A DNA stretch of 43,612 nucleotides from Gymnopus androsaceus JB14 (taxonomy: Eukaryota; Basidiomycota; Agaricomycetes; Agaricales; Omphalotaceae), in assembly GCA_009733575.1 (NCBI GenBank), contig ML769841.1:1-43612 (forward strand), in the 5' to 3' direction. The translations under genes were made by a program, and so were the position numbers. Every line of letters begins with the position of its first letter. Within the stretch, counting starts at the first letter, position 1. The notes beneath the pieces were generated by a model. It saw only the letters and a list, made by a program, of their open reading frames with translations, did no database searches and had not been told where the DNA came from. Below, piece by piece: positions 1 through 11,553 of this stretch.

Positions 1-360
1 ATGAATAATACAAAAAAAAAACTCTGAAAATTGGACAAAGAATCATTGCCACTTTCTGATTTTTTTTGGACATGATGCATGATTAAGAAATTGGTTGAAA
101 CAGCACATTATTTGGATGAGGCACCCAATAAAAGTGAGTTTGAGAGCTCTGGGGTAATTACATGGAGTAGTATAGATCTTTTGGTGGTACCGTAATGCCT
201 GAAGTGGTAATTTTTTGTAATTTTTTGCACCCTTAATTAACCCTTAAATAACACCCTTAAATTGCCCTTAATAAGGTTTAAGACCTTAGGATCAAAAAAT
301 TCCCTTAATAACCCCTTAGGTGAAAACACTGGATGGAGTCGACAATCTGGGAATAGGTAT
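1..360. other. AT-rich non-coding stretch with CCCTTAA-like runs
   Basis: No reading frame is convincing here. Between about 230 and 320 the motif CCCTTAA and close variants recurs four or five times at irregular 10-20 bp spacing. This may be a decayed simple repeat or the 3' flank of the minus-strand gene that ends at 361. Confidence 0.35.
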
Positions 361-1129
361 TCACACGTCAAATTCTTTGGCCGCCGCTCGAGCTGCATTT
401 TCATCGTACGGAATAGTGTCGAATGGGTGGCAGCCTTGGTTCATGTGAGAGCGAATCCCTTGCTGAGCATGAACTGAGACGGAGCGTGAATGTTGATGAT
501 GAGAAGGCCGCGATTGAGGAGGCAAAGTGGGAGTCGGTTGTGGTTGTGGTTCTTGAGAACGACTTCGGGACTGGGAAGACTGACGACGGCGACAAACTGA
601 ACAAGATGATCAACAAGAAAAAAAGTTTTCAGGATGAGAAAAGCTTACTCGGCATCCGCGCCTGGGCTTCCGCTTGTGCTCGAGCCTGAGCAGCGAGATA
701 CGCCTGCACAGTTGGTGGGAGGTTTTTTCCAGTTGCACAATAGATAGGTACGGTTAGAGGAATTTGCCTCATCTCTGTCTCTGTGCCTCCATGACCAAAG
801 ATATAAAACATTGAAAAAGATTCGAGTTTGTTTGTTTTAAGCTTTAAAATTCCGAAAGATCTCAGCAAAGTCAATGGATCAATTGCATACTCGCTTGTTC
901 AGGTTTTCAAAGAGAACGCCAAATTGAGAAAAAGATTCAATAATAACACAAAATTGTCAATAGAGAAACATGCAAACCTTTTGATAAGTAGTAAACGCGT
1001 CCAAAGTGTCTATCGCGGTGAGAGAATGATACAAGAGAAATACTGCAAAATTCCGCGAAGCAATCTTCCTGATTCATTCAATGCGATGCTATTTTTTACC
1101 CATACTTACGCAAGGACCGAAAGAGCCAT
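361..1129 (-). CDS. Predicted four-exon small gene, function unknown
   Basis: Four minus-strand exons join in frame: 1129-1110, 1068-978, 889-649 and 596-361, giving about 195 aa. Intron 1109-1069 starts GTAAGT and ends CAG. Intron 648-597 starts GTAAGC and ends CAG, and joins phase 1 to phase 2 correctly. The middle intron (977-890, GTTTGC..GAG) is the weakest call. The first half of the product is hydrophobic to amphipathic. The middle has an alanine/glutamine run (QARAQAEAQAR), followed by a Ser/Arg/Gln/Pro-rich segment, and the protein ends in a non-repetitive tail (PYDENAARAAAKEFDV). I recognise no family. Support comes from splice phases that agree and from codon-like composition. The ATG could lie further upstream if there is another exon, and it could also be a gene fragment. 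It is not bounded by any transposon ends I can see. Confidence 0.42.
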
Positions 1130-1692
1130 CAGAGATAGAGCTCTGTACACTCCACAGGATTGAGTAAATTGAGACTGGAATTATCTTAGGAAAATAGTCT
1201 GTATATAATAAAATATTCCGCTGCAAATTTCCATTGAAAAAGAATGAAAATCCCACCTTAAAAATAATTTGAAAAAGACCATCTTTTCCATGGTCTTTTC
1301 CATGTGTAAAAGGTCTTGTAACTGTTGTTCTTTCCCAATTGAAATCTTTGTTTTATTCTGCGATCAACACACGGTACTCAGTTACTGCCAGTTACTGCCC
1401 TGAACTGATGGTATCAGATATTAGTCAGCAGAGCGACAGGATGAGCTTTGTCATCATTTAGAGTGCATAACTTCATCTTCTCAATGCACTCAGAAGCAGA
1501 TAAATGATGTTCTCCCTTGTTTTATCTTAAAAACAGATCCCTGGTTCTCTGAGAGCCATTTTATAAGTATCACATATTGCCTGTGACAGTTGTAAGCACC
1601 AAGCCAAATTAAAGTTGCTAATGGGTTGCCAAAACTGTACCCTAGCCTCAGATATGGTACATTCAAGCTGATATGGACCGTATACTTGTTCT
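1130..1692. other. Intergenic, nothing recognised
   Basis: AT-rich sequence with a short imperfect inverted repeat around AAAGACCAT/ATGGTCTTTT at about 1275-1300. A TATA-like stretch lies at about 1201-1212. On the minus strand it is about 80 bp upstream of the predicted start at 1129, so it could serve that gene, but this is only a possibility. Confidence 0.3.
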
Positions 1693-1700
1693 TCTACCTT

Positions 1701-4700
1701 TAGTGTTGGGCACGGGTTAGTTGGGTTGAGCCGGGTCTTGGGACGGGCACCTGATCCAGGTCAGGATGGGCAAGCTTTTCCCAATCTGAGGCCCACCCGG
1801 AAAACCCGAATTGGTAGCGCCCATATTGCCCATATTTGGCGCCCTTTGCCTGCTGCCTCCAAGTTGCATTTTGCTTCCATTGTAGCTACTGTACAGTACC
1901 TAAAATACAAATACGTATAAAAAGCAGTGAAATTATTAAGTCTTTGCACTTCCATCATGAAACGCCATGCATCTGATAAAGCCAATCCACTTAAAATGGT
2001 CAAAAAAACCATTAACAAGGCTGTTCAACATGGAATCCAACGCATCGACAGTGGTCAGTCACTCTATGTCTATACTGATTTATTTGCTAACCTTGATGAT
2101 AGATGATGATGAAGCTGACCCAGTCGCGCATCCTCAACTCATGCCTCCTCACAAGCTCTGACACCACGAGCATCCTCTCGAGCATCCTCTGACACCCCCC
2201 AAGTTATTGAATTATCTGACAATGAAGATGCCACACCACTTTTGAAGGCAGAACTTACCAAGAACATCAGTTAGTATTCAATTCACTTACCTTTTTTTCC
2301 ATTGATTTTTTACTCACAAATACAGGAGCTCAAATTCGAAAAAGAAAGGCACCCATCTATGCATTCTACAACCCCGATCCCGAAGTAGAGTTTGCCAGCA
2401 ATGGCACAGCTGAGTACATTGCATTCAGCTGCTCTACATGCTGGGCACAAGTTAAGCAGGGATTGAAGACTGGAGATAAAGCATCCACCGGTTAGCATCT
2501 CATTGTATACACAGATAAATTGGCTCACTTACCACCAATTAGGTGCCCTTATTCAACATGCCAAATGCTGCTGGGGTGACGAAGCAGTCAGTGCTGTTCA
2601 AAACTCCAAAAGCATTGATAAGGCCTGGGAAACCCTCAAAAAATTTGGCAAAAAGAGCCAAAGTAAGCTCACTGCTGTGCTTTGGACAGTGAAAGGATGG
2701 GCAGAGTTGTTTTCGGCCCAGCCACCAACCAAAAAGACTATTTGGTTTGTTTTCAAGCCTACAATTCTCAAAAATGTAGTATTTATTGCATTTTAGTGTT
2801 GTTACAGCACAATGGGTATTGGAGTCAGCATGTCCATTCCATATTGTCTAAGATTGTTGCTACAGATGGCTTCAGAAGGAAGGTTGACCGGAACAATATG
2901 TCCCTGGTCAAGAGACAGTCTCATGCGATGTGAAGCACCTATATACCCGAACAAAGAAAAGCTGGCGCAAGAGCTGCAGGTTAGTGTGAGCAGCCTGATA
3001 AAATATTGCGGTCACTTACAAACTACTCCAGGATCAGGAAGGGGAGATTCCAATCACTCTTGACTGTTGGACATCACCAAACCATCGGGCCTGGATGAGT
3101 ATCACGACTACAAGGACTCGTAAGGGACAAGATGGCACAGATGAGCTGGTTACTCACCTGCTAGACTTCATTGAGCTTCCATGCTTGCACTCAGCTGTTA
3201 ATATGGCAGAGGCACTCACCAAAGTCCTGAAAGAGTATGGGATAGAGAAAAAGGTTAGTTCTTGGTCTATCTGATTAAATGTAATGCTAACGCACCACAG
3301 ATAATCTCTATTACTTGCAATAATGCATCTGCAAATACCGCGATGTTTGAAGAACTCGTTAAACTCCTTCCCGACTTCTGCAGACTTAATGCCCATGTCC
3401 GTTGCTTTGCCCACACAGTTAATTTGACCGCTAAAGGTGTTCTTCATCCTTTCGAGCCTAAAAAACCAAAGGATGGTACCTCCCAGGCTGATATCAAGGC
3501 TGCAGAATTAGCTGGTTTTGATGACACAGCTTTGGAGGAGTTCCGTGCTCAGTTACGGGATCTTGAAGAAAATGGTGCAGAGAGGAGAGATGATTTAAAG
3601 GGATTTGTGGAGGTTTTGGGTGAGATGACTGACATTGAACAAGAGGAATGGAACGAGGCAATACAGCCCTTGCAAAGCGCTTTAGTCAAGGTCAGTTGAC
3701 CTGGAACTCTGCTTCATTGGTGCTAACTAAGCGCTTACAGTGTCATCGCATTTCATTCAAGATTATAAACTCCCTTACTGTTCTACTTCCTCGATGGCGT
3801 GAAACTGTGGCCAGCACCGGGTTCAAGGACTGTATCCTCCCTTGTGATGTTGCTACTTGCTGGAATTCCACTTACAATATGCTCTGTGCCTTTATTGAAA
3901 TGAAAACTGTCATTGTACAGTTTTTGGATTGTGCTTCAAATGGCCTTGCGGACTATACTCTCTTGGAGGAAGAATGGGAAGCAGCTAATGATCTAACAAA
4001 GGCTTTGAAGGTGTGTTTCTATCTATTGCACTAGCATATATCTGCTTACTTTCTTGTCAGATACTGAAGGATGCAACTGCTTTCTTTTCATCCAACACAC
4101 CAAACATCTCTGCTGTAATTCAGGCCATGGATGCTATCAACAAGGCATTTGCCAGCGGAATTGTCAAAAACCATCAACTCTGTGCCCCTCTTCACCATGC
4201 TTTCAGTATTGGTAAAAAGACTCTGAACAAATACTATGCGCTTACTAATAACTCCAATATATATTGTATCGCTATGGGTACACTCTTTATTGACACAGCT
4301 TGACTATGCACTGACTCAATGTGTATAGTTCTTCATCCTTCTTTCAAAACAAACTATTTTTCCCACCTCAACTGGCCTGAAGACGGGATCAATGATGCTG
4401 TGGAAGTAACTCATAATGCCTGGACCTCCCGCTACAAACCATCTGCATCTACACCTGATACCACAGCCTCTTCTCCACCTATTGTATGCTCCAATTTTTA
4501 ACATCAAACTCTTTTATGTTGCTCATAGCACACCAAACACAGGCAGCAACACCAACTAACAATGCCAATGAGTTGGACCGGTACCCTGCAGATAGCCTTG
4601 TTCCCACCAACAATCCACTGCAATGGTGGATTATGATCCGCAAGGTTTATCCCAACCTATTGAAGCTGGTTATTTCTATTCACAGTGTTCCTGGTACATT

Positions 4701-5246
4701 AGCTCTGCCTTCTAATATCTATTTGTGTTTTAATGATAATTATGCAGCATCTTCCATTACAGTTGAGCGAACGTTCTCCCGTGGCCATATTCTCATCACA
4801 CACCTTCGCAACTGTCTTTGTGCTACAACCATACAAGCACTCATGTGCTTCAGTGACTGGTTGCGTGAGGATTTTGTTACTAATGCTGAGCTTGAAGACT
4901 TCCTTAATGATAAATTGCCTTCCTCACTTCTAAATAATGATGAGCTTCCCAAGCTCGATGTTGATGAAGATGACAATGAAGCTTCATTTCTTTTTCTGTA
5001 GTAGATTACTCCTTTGTAATTGGATTTTTATGGCAAATAAAATCAGACTTTGGCTGCTCAGAGCTGTATGTGAGTTGTAGGTAGTGTAACTGATTCATTC
5101 ACGGAAAAGTTGGGCTTGCGAAGGTGACCCAACCCGGAACCCGATGTTCCGGGTAACCCAGTCCTGAGTATGCTGGGATTGGGTTTCTTTTCTGGTCGGG
5201 ACAGGCAGAGTATGGGAGTCCTGAACCCGACCCGAGCCCAACACTA
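1701..5246 (+). mobile_element. hAT DNA transposon, complete ends, inactive
   Basis: The element is 3546 bp. It starts TAGTGTTGGGCACGGGT and ends with the reverse complement TAGTGTTGGGCTCGGGT, so 16 of 17 terminal bases match. It is flanked by a perfect 8-bp direct repeat, TCTACCTT, at 1693-1700 and 5247-5254. TA(G) ends with an 8-bp duplication are the hallmark of the hAT superfamily. The subterminal regions are rich in GGGT/ACCC motifs, as is usual for hAT transposase binding sites. One decayed, intron-rich transposase lies inside. The intact target duplication shows that the copy arrived by transposition and has not been rearranged since. Confidence 0.93.
1957..5001 (+). pseudogene. hAT transposase, intron-rich, disrupted
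   Basis: Domains in order are: a BED-like zinc finger (CSTC at about 2430, then HAKCCWG at about 2560), the RNase H-like transposase core (LDCWTSPN at about 3085, RCFAHTVNL at about 3405, CDVATCWNSTY at about 3850) and the C-terminal dimerisation region (SITVERTFSRG at about 4755, then a tryptophan-containing helix). Introns inferred from GT..AG and matching phase are 2054-2102, 2270-2325, 2491-2542, 2980-3031, 3254-3300, 3691-3740, 4011-4060, 4278-4328, 4484-4542 and 4694-4747. Breaks: TAA at 2849-2851 and TGA at 2885-2887 lie in the frame that reads the conserved segment before the core, and phase does not agree around 2740-2806. The family motif TCDNA reads TCNNA at 3316-3327, so the second catalytic aspartate is asparagine. 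The 5' exon is uncertain. It acts on its own TIRs in the nucleus when functional; this copy cannot. Confidence 0.88.
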
Positions 5247-5254
5247 TCTACCTT

Positions 5255-8106
5255 GAGTAAATCAGGTAGGCAGAGTGATGCTCCAGTCTGAATAGGTGAG
5301 GGTAGATACCATGCTGAGGTATGTGTTGCCCTGGTAGGATTTGATACCAGTCTTGAGCCACCTGTCAGTAGAGCCTGAATGGGTCAGGTGTAGCAGGAGC
5401 CCACCATAATTGTAACACATTGTCCAAGGAGCACTAAATGTAAGTCATGCACCATGGAAGGATCTCAGCAGGATTGGCTTAGATAGAAGGGCATGTGTGG
5501 GTTTGTTAAAGCTGTAAGTAAAATAAGGATTGGTGATTCATGCTGTTTTCAAAAGTTGATCAAAAGTGGTATAATGCAGACCTATTAATTTTGGGAGGCT
5601 TGCACCATATATCTGTTGAAGGATGGGCTGTGATCGTGAAGGTAGATTCCATGACGGTGAATGAAGCACTGTAGTAGGTCACAGAAAATGAGTGCTGGGT
5701 CACAGCCTCTGTGACATTAAGGTTAGGGTGAGACAGAAAGGAACTCAAAGCCACTTTCAGCTATTCAGCTATTCATCTGGCCCATTGTCCATCTTTCCCT
5801 ACTTGCTTCCCACCTAACTGTTGTCATATCCTATGTCCCGCCCAGCGTTACCTAACTCGCAGATTGCTGCCTGTGCCAGGTTCAGCAGTTCTGATCTTAG
5901 TACATGGCAACACAATGGAATATTCAAAGACCTGGTCCAGTTGCTGTGGCTTCAAGGGGAGGTATGGTGTGCCCGTGAGTGAGTTATCTTCAAGTGTATG
6001 CAATGCATCAAGTTCAGATCTGCAGAGTTCTAGGCTACACATGGAAGCAACCCAGCTGGGAAGCAGTATGAGGAGAATAGTGTTACTGGAACAACCACAT
6101 TGACAAACCTTAGGATAAGTAATATAACAAAATATTGAATGTGGATTTCAATAGTTTGGTCTTAGCTTTGCTCGTAAAACTCTTATCTGAGCAAGCTTAA
6201 TCCGTTTTCGTGCATCAGTTAAAATGTGGTTGCGACATTTGTCCTCCACCAAATAGACAGTCAAAGAGGAAGGCAAAAGTTGGGAGATACAAAATTTGAA
6301 GAATGAATATTTGATCTGGTGTACTTGCTTTCTGCACAACTTTACTCTTAGATCAACACACCACATCATACAACTGGTTCAAAGACTACTCATCTCATAG
6401 TAGCATAAAAATTTGCCCCGCCAACTTCCTTGGATGAAAGTGGTGTGATTGTGCAGCAATAAGGTATTCACCATGCATAATTAGAAACCTCAGGGCTCTC
6501 CAAACTCCTTTATCACTAGCTGTGGCACAAGTTGAGCACAAGCAGAAACCTAGGATTTGGGTGGACAACAACAATCATGGAGGGCAGGAAGGGTAGGCAA
6601 CAATAATTGCAGAAGGTGGGAAGCAAGCAATGGTATAAATTAAAACTGCGGGGATGAGACCATAACCGGACCAAAAATATACTGAAGATATGTTGTAGTT
6701 ATAAAGTAATTCCACAACATATTTGCTATTTGATTAAGGTGAAAAAATGCTGAGGCTTTTTACAAAACCTGCACAATTTCTTTCATTTTTGAGTGCCACA
6801 AAAAACAGAAAGAAAGATTAAATTTCTGCTCCTTTCATCCAGCCATTTATTGGAATGATTCTGAAACTAACCTGCCACAGGTTAAGCTAATGATGTTTAT
6901 TATTCATTTTCATTTTACTGCCTCAAGTTAAATGAATGATATTTTTAAAAACCTCAGTAAAAGGTCGCCAAAGTTATCTGAAGGAAACTCAATATTTTTT
7001 TCCAATTTTCCTATCATTTCCTTGCCAAGAAAAAGTTGAAAGAATTGTAATTCTTTTTTGAAAAACCTCGGTGAGAATATTTGTAACAATGTCATGGACG
7101 TCCAGACATCGCGGATCCACAACTTCAGGATATCAAGATCAATTTTTTGGCTGATATCTGCAATGTCACATGGCTGTTACTATATAAGTTCAAATGGAGA
7201 TCCACTGAGTGGAATATCTATGGGAAGCAAATTCGATAGTGAGCAAACAACCAAACGAAATGAAACCAAAATTGAAACCTATGATTTGGCCATGGCAAGA
7301 GTGCAGCATTAAAAATATATTACCACATTTGACAATTCATACAAGAAGACACCAACGACACAAGGAAGACAACTTAGAAGATACACAAAAGCTCCTCACT
7401 TCCAGCCCTCATCCTCTCCAACTTCTTCATCATATCTTCCCTCTGAGCAGCGACTTGGGGACTTTCTCATGCAAGCTCCGTACAGATCTCCGGACCCTTG
7501 AGGACCACCATTAAGTATCCATTCACTACTGTTCCAGACCTAATTTCAATGAGATACAATCCTTTGGAATCCAGAATCAATTGCAATACCTGGTAGTAGG
7601 TCAAGTTTGACTCCAGTGCTCCCGCTAATTCTGACCCATATATAGAGCATTGAATCCCCCCAATATAAAAACTCGTAAAATGCTTAGTATGTCCTCACCA
7701 ATCTGTCTGCACCTCCCATACTATCTGTACGCCGCCAAATTCCACATACACAATGTCACAATATCACTTGAACCTAATCCACCCTCAGTAGTCTTCCCTC
7801 GAGGGAGCCATATGCAGAGGCCCTGGATACGCCCCCTCCCGTCCTTGTTCCTCATAGCAAACCAAAAGTGAGTCCCACAGACTCCCTGCCAGCCATCAAG
7901 CTCAAGTTCGAAATGGCGAATGACAGTCGACCAAACTGGTCATCTGTTGCCTTTGACCATAAGGGTTTTATGAGGCAGGGATGAAGATGACAGAGTTGTA
8001 TAGCAGGGATATGTATGCGCTTGGACAGATGATGAACAGGGCTGGTGATCATGTGCTTATGAATACAAGAGTTAGGTTGTACGTTTGGGTATGTCACCAG
8101 AGGCTA
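5255..8106. other. Long stretch with no supported gene
   Basis: Only short random-looking frames occur. I found no TIR pair with target duplication, no LTR and no recognisable protein motif. The sequence from about 6640 to 7060 is strongly AT-rich. Old transposon remains beyond recognition are possible. Confidence 0.4.
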
Positions 8107-8355
8107 TAGCGGTATTAAAATAAACCCCTACAAGTTCTCGGAGGCATATTTTAATACTAGCAACAAGTTGTCAGCCAGCCAAATATGCCCAGGGAACCCT
8201 AACCATAGTATGATAAGATAGGACCATATCTTGGGAACCAGGGGCCGTGGGAAAAAACGGAAATGGCTACACCCCTTTATTTTTCTCCCTCTTTCCAGTG
8301 GTGCCTCCGCTTAATCCTAATCTAAAATTAGAATTATGACCAAATATAGTAATAA

Positions 8356-8680
8356 GCACTGTTTTGGTCAGGTCTTGTTAGGGTAAGCACTTTGATAGTT
8401 GAAATAAATAATCTTTTATATTAGTAATAAAAATTTTAATTTTTTAGAGTCGCATCTTTTAGCGATAAATTCATTAATTACAAGAATTAATATTATTAAC
8501 CTTATGTTGATTTAATTTAAACCAATAAAAGTCATGAGTGTTTAATAAATATAAAAATATTAAATATTAACATATTTATATTTTTAAGGGTTTTTATTAA
8601 TATTAAATTTAATAATAAAAATTAAACCCATCCTCCTTCTGCATGCTTACCCTAACATAGAGACCTGATCAAAACAGTGC
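8356..8680. repeat. Nested inverted-repeat element, AT-rich core
   Basis: GCACTGTTTTGGTCAGGTC at 8356 is answered by an inverted copy ending at 8680 (GACCTGATCAAAACAGTGC). The similarity then continues through GTTAGGGTAAGCA with a small gap. The 250-bp core is almost pure A/T. This looks like a MITE inside the larger element. I could not identify a target duplication, so it may instead be an internal inverted repeat of the host element. Confidence 0.55.
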
Positions 8681-8700
8681 CAAACAAACAGTGAACATAG

Positions 8701-8823
8701 GTTAGGGCTAGGGTGGTTAGGGTTTAGGGGTTGAGGATAATAATGGGAGTGTGGGGGCTTGCCCCCACTGTTAAGATATTAATCAGGGTTAGGGTTAGGA
8801 TGTGAGGTAGGGCTAGGGTTGGG
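8701..8823 (+). repeat. Degenerate telomere-like TTAGGG tracts
   Basis: Two short tracts, 8701-8730 and 8783-8823, contain GTTAGGGC, GGTTAGGGTTTAGGGG and GGGTTAGGGTTAGG. TTAGGG is the common fungal telomere unit. The tracts lie inside the 8109-8986 element and are irregular, so this is an interstitial or coincidental motif and not a chromosome end. Confidence 0.5.
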
Positions 8824-8988
8824 TGCAGGTGACCTACATAAGCATGGGAAAAGTGTCCGTTTTTTCCCACGGGCTCTCATTCTCTCTGTATCAATATTTC
8901 TTTTCTAGGTAAAAGCTGTGCTGACAACTTGTCGCAAATATTAAAATACACCTCCGAGAACTTGTCGGGGTTTATTTTAATACTGCTA

Positions 8989-9706
8989 ATGAACCAGCTG
9001 GGTATGTGGTGTGTTCTCTCCATGTGCCATTGCTAAACTGACTTGGTCGCTTGAATGTGTACAGTGGCTGGGCTATGAGGAGTGGATATGTCCATAGAAA
9101 TCAACACCTCCAGTGGTCCAATAACTTGCGCGGACCTTGCTGCTGCTGTTGCACTAAATGTTAGCTGGTATTTTGAGGTGTGTAACTTTGCATTTTGTTT
9201 TCATTGTACGGATTAAACTAATCAATTATACATGTATGTGCAGAGGATGTATAAAGAGTTCCCCATGCCTAATGGCCCGTGGCATGCAGCACCAGTAAAT
9301 GGCATCTGAATTGATATGCTTGTCTTGGTTTCAATTATGAATGTTTTGAGGATGCGAGGCTGGCAGGCTGATAATGTAGTTGATTTTTGATTCCAAAGTG
9401 GTCTGAATTGTCAACGACGTCTTTCCATACATTGCATTAATTTAACACTTGCAATTTCTTCTCACATCTACATATGGCTCTATGAACCCCTTTTACCTTT
9501 CAGGCTCTCTTTCATAGCCGCATACCCATTACTAGATTCTAGCAAATCATTTATTATAACTGTATCAAGAGCATATACTTACAGTCTGGATTTTTGTAAT
9601 CCATTTTGATCTTGCTTCTTGAAATTTCTTTCAAATTTCTGTACTTACATGTACTTAAACAAAGCCTGTGAAAGCTAACGCGATAGCTTAAGATAGGTTA
9701 TGCATT
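8989..9706. other. No recognised feature
   Basis: No supported reading frame or repeat ends. A few GT..AG pairs exist (for example about 9178-9243), but the flanking frames do not encode anything I recognise. Confidence 0.35.
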
Positions 9707-10029
9707 TGTCAGATGTTCCAAGGCTGAGTTGTTCATTCACCATGTTTACAATGAAAAGGCAAGTGCAGTGTGGTGCACTTCTTCTGCTCCAAATCTTTGT
9801 TCTTGACTTTCGAGATTTCTTAGTGCAAATCTATGGGCCTGGCCCAAGCACAAATTTCGCTTAGATCTGTGTTGTTTTGGGCATTCGAGCACAATGAGCA
9901 ACCCTTTCGCTTTGTTCTGTGGGTTTTGGTTAATGCCTGATGTGATAAAACTCAAAAGTCGCGCTTTGTACCGTGAGATCTCATGCATGCATGCACTATT
10001 CTCATGATCTCAAGTGAAGCATAAGACCA

Positions 10030-10558
10030 GGGTCGACGGTCCTAGGGTAAGGTACTGAAAGTAGCTTTGAGGCCTTTAGTATAAAAGACGGGCGAGATCC
10101 ACGATCGAATATGCATGCGGGTGGATTTGGGAATGCCAAAGCTCCCAAATGTGAGTTCTGAGTCTAGTTGTATGAGCCAATGTTGAATAGTCAATGGCGG
10201 CGGATCTGGTTGTCTTATGAGCTTGCTGGTAGTCAAGTCGATGCATGAGTTGAAAAGTGGAGCCAGAACAAGCGTGTATTGAGAAAATAGATGAATTGAC
10301 AAGAGTATAAGAAAATAGAGAGAAAAACAAGAGATACGGGAGTAAACAAGTTAATATCAAGACAAGGGATCTCCCAAGGGAGTCTACCGGTTATATACAT
10401 GTGGGATGTTGGATTGGCAAATAGTAAGTATGTATGGAAGTAGCTGGGATACGTCGTAGGCTTAGTGGGTGGTTGTCAGGTTGGTAGGGTAGGTTATGCA
10501 TATGATCGGAAGGGTTTGGGGGCTGACAATAGTGAAATTGGTGGTACTGGGCATGACA
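10030..10558 (-). repeat. Probable 3' LTR of gypsy-3
   Basis: In element orientation the LTR begins TGTCATGCCC at 10558, directly after a purine tract. This is the same junction form as in gypsy-1 (GGGGGTAA followed by TGTTACA). A TATATAA box lies on the minus strand at 10391-10397, about 160 bp in. The far limit is not established: 10030 is a minimum, and a TGTCAG at 9707 is another candidate edge. No partner LTR is present for comparison. Confidence 0.5.
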
Positions 10559-10573
10559 TTACCCCCCCATCTA
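10559..10573 (-). promoter_or_regulatory. Polypurine tract of gypsy-3
   Basis: On the minus strand this reads TAGATGGGGGGGTAA immediately before the LTR start. Such a tract primes plus-strand DNA synthesis in LTR retrotransposons. The same GGGGGTAA/TGT junction occurs at 13202 in gypsy-1. Confidence 0.6.
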
Positions 10574-10739
10574 GGGCCCCTAGCATTTAGAGCAGGTTCT
10601 TGGCTCGTTTGGCGTGCCGTGGGTTCCAGAATACTGTGATCGCCATTGGACTCACACGTACCAACAAACAGTTTGAAAAACTGAGTCAAACTGTGCCAAT
10701 TCAACTTCTTTCTTATCCCTCCCATCCATTCGCTCCAAA

Positions 10740-11545
10740 ATGCCCCCCAAGAGATCATCCTCTCCTACTGATTCTTCCCCTCGTAAGAGGGCCAAAAAGT
10801 CCTCGTCGGGACGTCCTTCTCCCTCCTCACCCTCTTCTCCCCATCCTGCTGCTGCAAACTTGACAACGTCTTGGCAGAACCCTCCTACTTCTGGTCCTCC
10901 TTCTGTTTCCTGGCGGACTGCGAGTTCTGCAGAAATTGATGAAGTATTGAAATCCGTTTTTCAACTTGGTGGCCATTCTTTTGACATTGATGCCTCGGAT
11001 GTCAAGTGGCATGGGGTCACTCGATGGTTGAACCATTGTGCTTGTTGTGAGTGGAAGGGGGAAGTGTGTAGTGCTTCGACTGGCACCAATTTAGTGTGTG
11101 ATACTTGTCAGCGGGCCCACAAGGGTTGTTCAATTGGTATTGCGTATCGTTATTGGTTGTTTGCCAAGTGCATATTCTGTTTTTCCTTTTTCCTTGCATC
11201 CTAATTGAGAATTGTAGTCGATTCAATGCTCCCCTTTCCTGGGCCAGGCAGGAGTTCGATTCTTGGATGGCTCATTTGAACCCCTGCTTGTACAACTCAT
11301 ACCACCAGTCCTCCCCCTTCTTCACCAGTCTTGAGGAGGCCATCCAATATGTTGCTCATTCCGCTGGTCCGCCCCCACCTTCTTCCGAGCGTGTTGGCCC
11401 TCCTGGTCCTGGTCGCATTGTCAAATCGTCGCCATACCAGTTGTCTCCTTCCCAATCTCATGCTCCCATAAGTCCCTTGGGTTCCCCTTATGAGCCTCGT
11501 GCTCCTGGTTCCCAAAGCTCCCCCTGCAAACTCAACCGATGCTGT
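10740..11545 (+). pseudogene. Gypsy-3 antisense ORF3, N-terminal part
   Basis: Starts at ATG 10740 (MPPKRSSSP). The N-terminus is basic and Ser/Pro-rich (about residues 1-50, a possible nuclear signal, PRKRAKK). It is followed by a cysteine module at about residues 101-131 (CACC, then CSAS, then CDTCQRAHKGCS) with spacing C-x2-C-x6-C-x9-C-x2-C-x6-C. The second half resembles the half-site of fungal Zn2Cys6 clusters. A likely intron starts near 11132 (GTATTG) and ends near 11215 (TTGTAG), after which the frame reads RFNAPLSWARQEFDSW and then a Pro/Ser-rich linker. The splice phase does not fit exactly, so an indel is likely. The frame is cut at 11546 by the foldback element. It lies 180 bp from the gypsy-3 LTR and points away from it, antisense to pol. 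Function unknown; DNA or protein binding is a guess from the cysteine module. Confidence 0.62.
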
Positions 11546-11553
11546 AAAGCCTT

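Larger units (their letters stand above)
8109..8986. mobile_element. TA-flanked non-autonomous TIR element, 67-bp TIRs
   Basis: 8109-8175 and the reverse complement of 8920-8986 match at most positions over 67 bp (start GCGGTATTAAAATAAACCCC against GCAGTATTAAAATAAACCCC). TA occurs directly outside both ends (8107-8108 and 8987-8988), as expected of Tc1/mariner-type insertion. Each TIR itself contains a short palindromic pair, GTATTAAAATA and TATTTTAATAC, about 24 bp apart. A second, subterminal inverted pair of 17 bp (CCGTGGGAAAAAACGGA) lies at 8245-8261 and 8856-8872. No transposase frame is present. Confidence 0.85.

Noticed and set aside
828..1163. 111-aa plus-strand frame
   Set aside because: It overlaps the minus-strand exons whose splice phases agree, and its own composition shows no family signal. 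Treated as a shadow frame.
5560..8097. Several 60-100 aa frames (e.g. around 5864, 6148, 7209, 7852)
   Set aside because: No motif, no consistent splice partners, and lengths expected by chance.
8701..8823. TTAGGG tracts considered as a telomere end
   Set aside because: Short, irregular and inside a TIR element with unique sequence on both sides.
9707..10029. Extending the gypsy-3 LTR to TGTCAG at 9707
   Set aside because: Plausible edge, but there is no second LTR or target duplication to test it.
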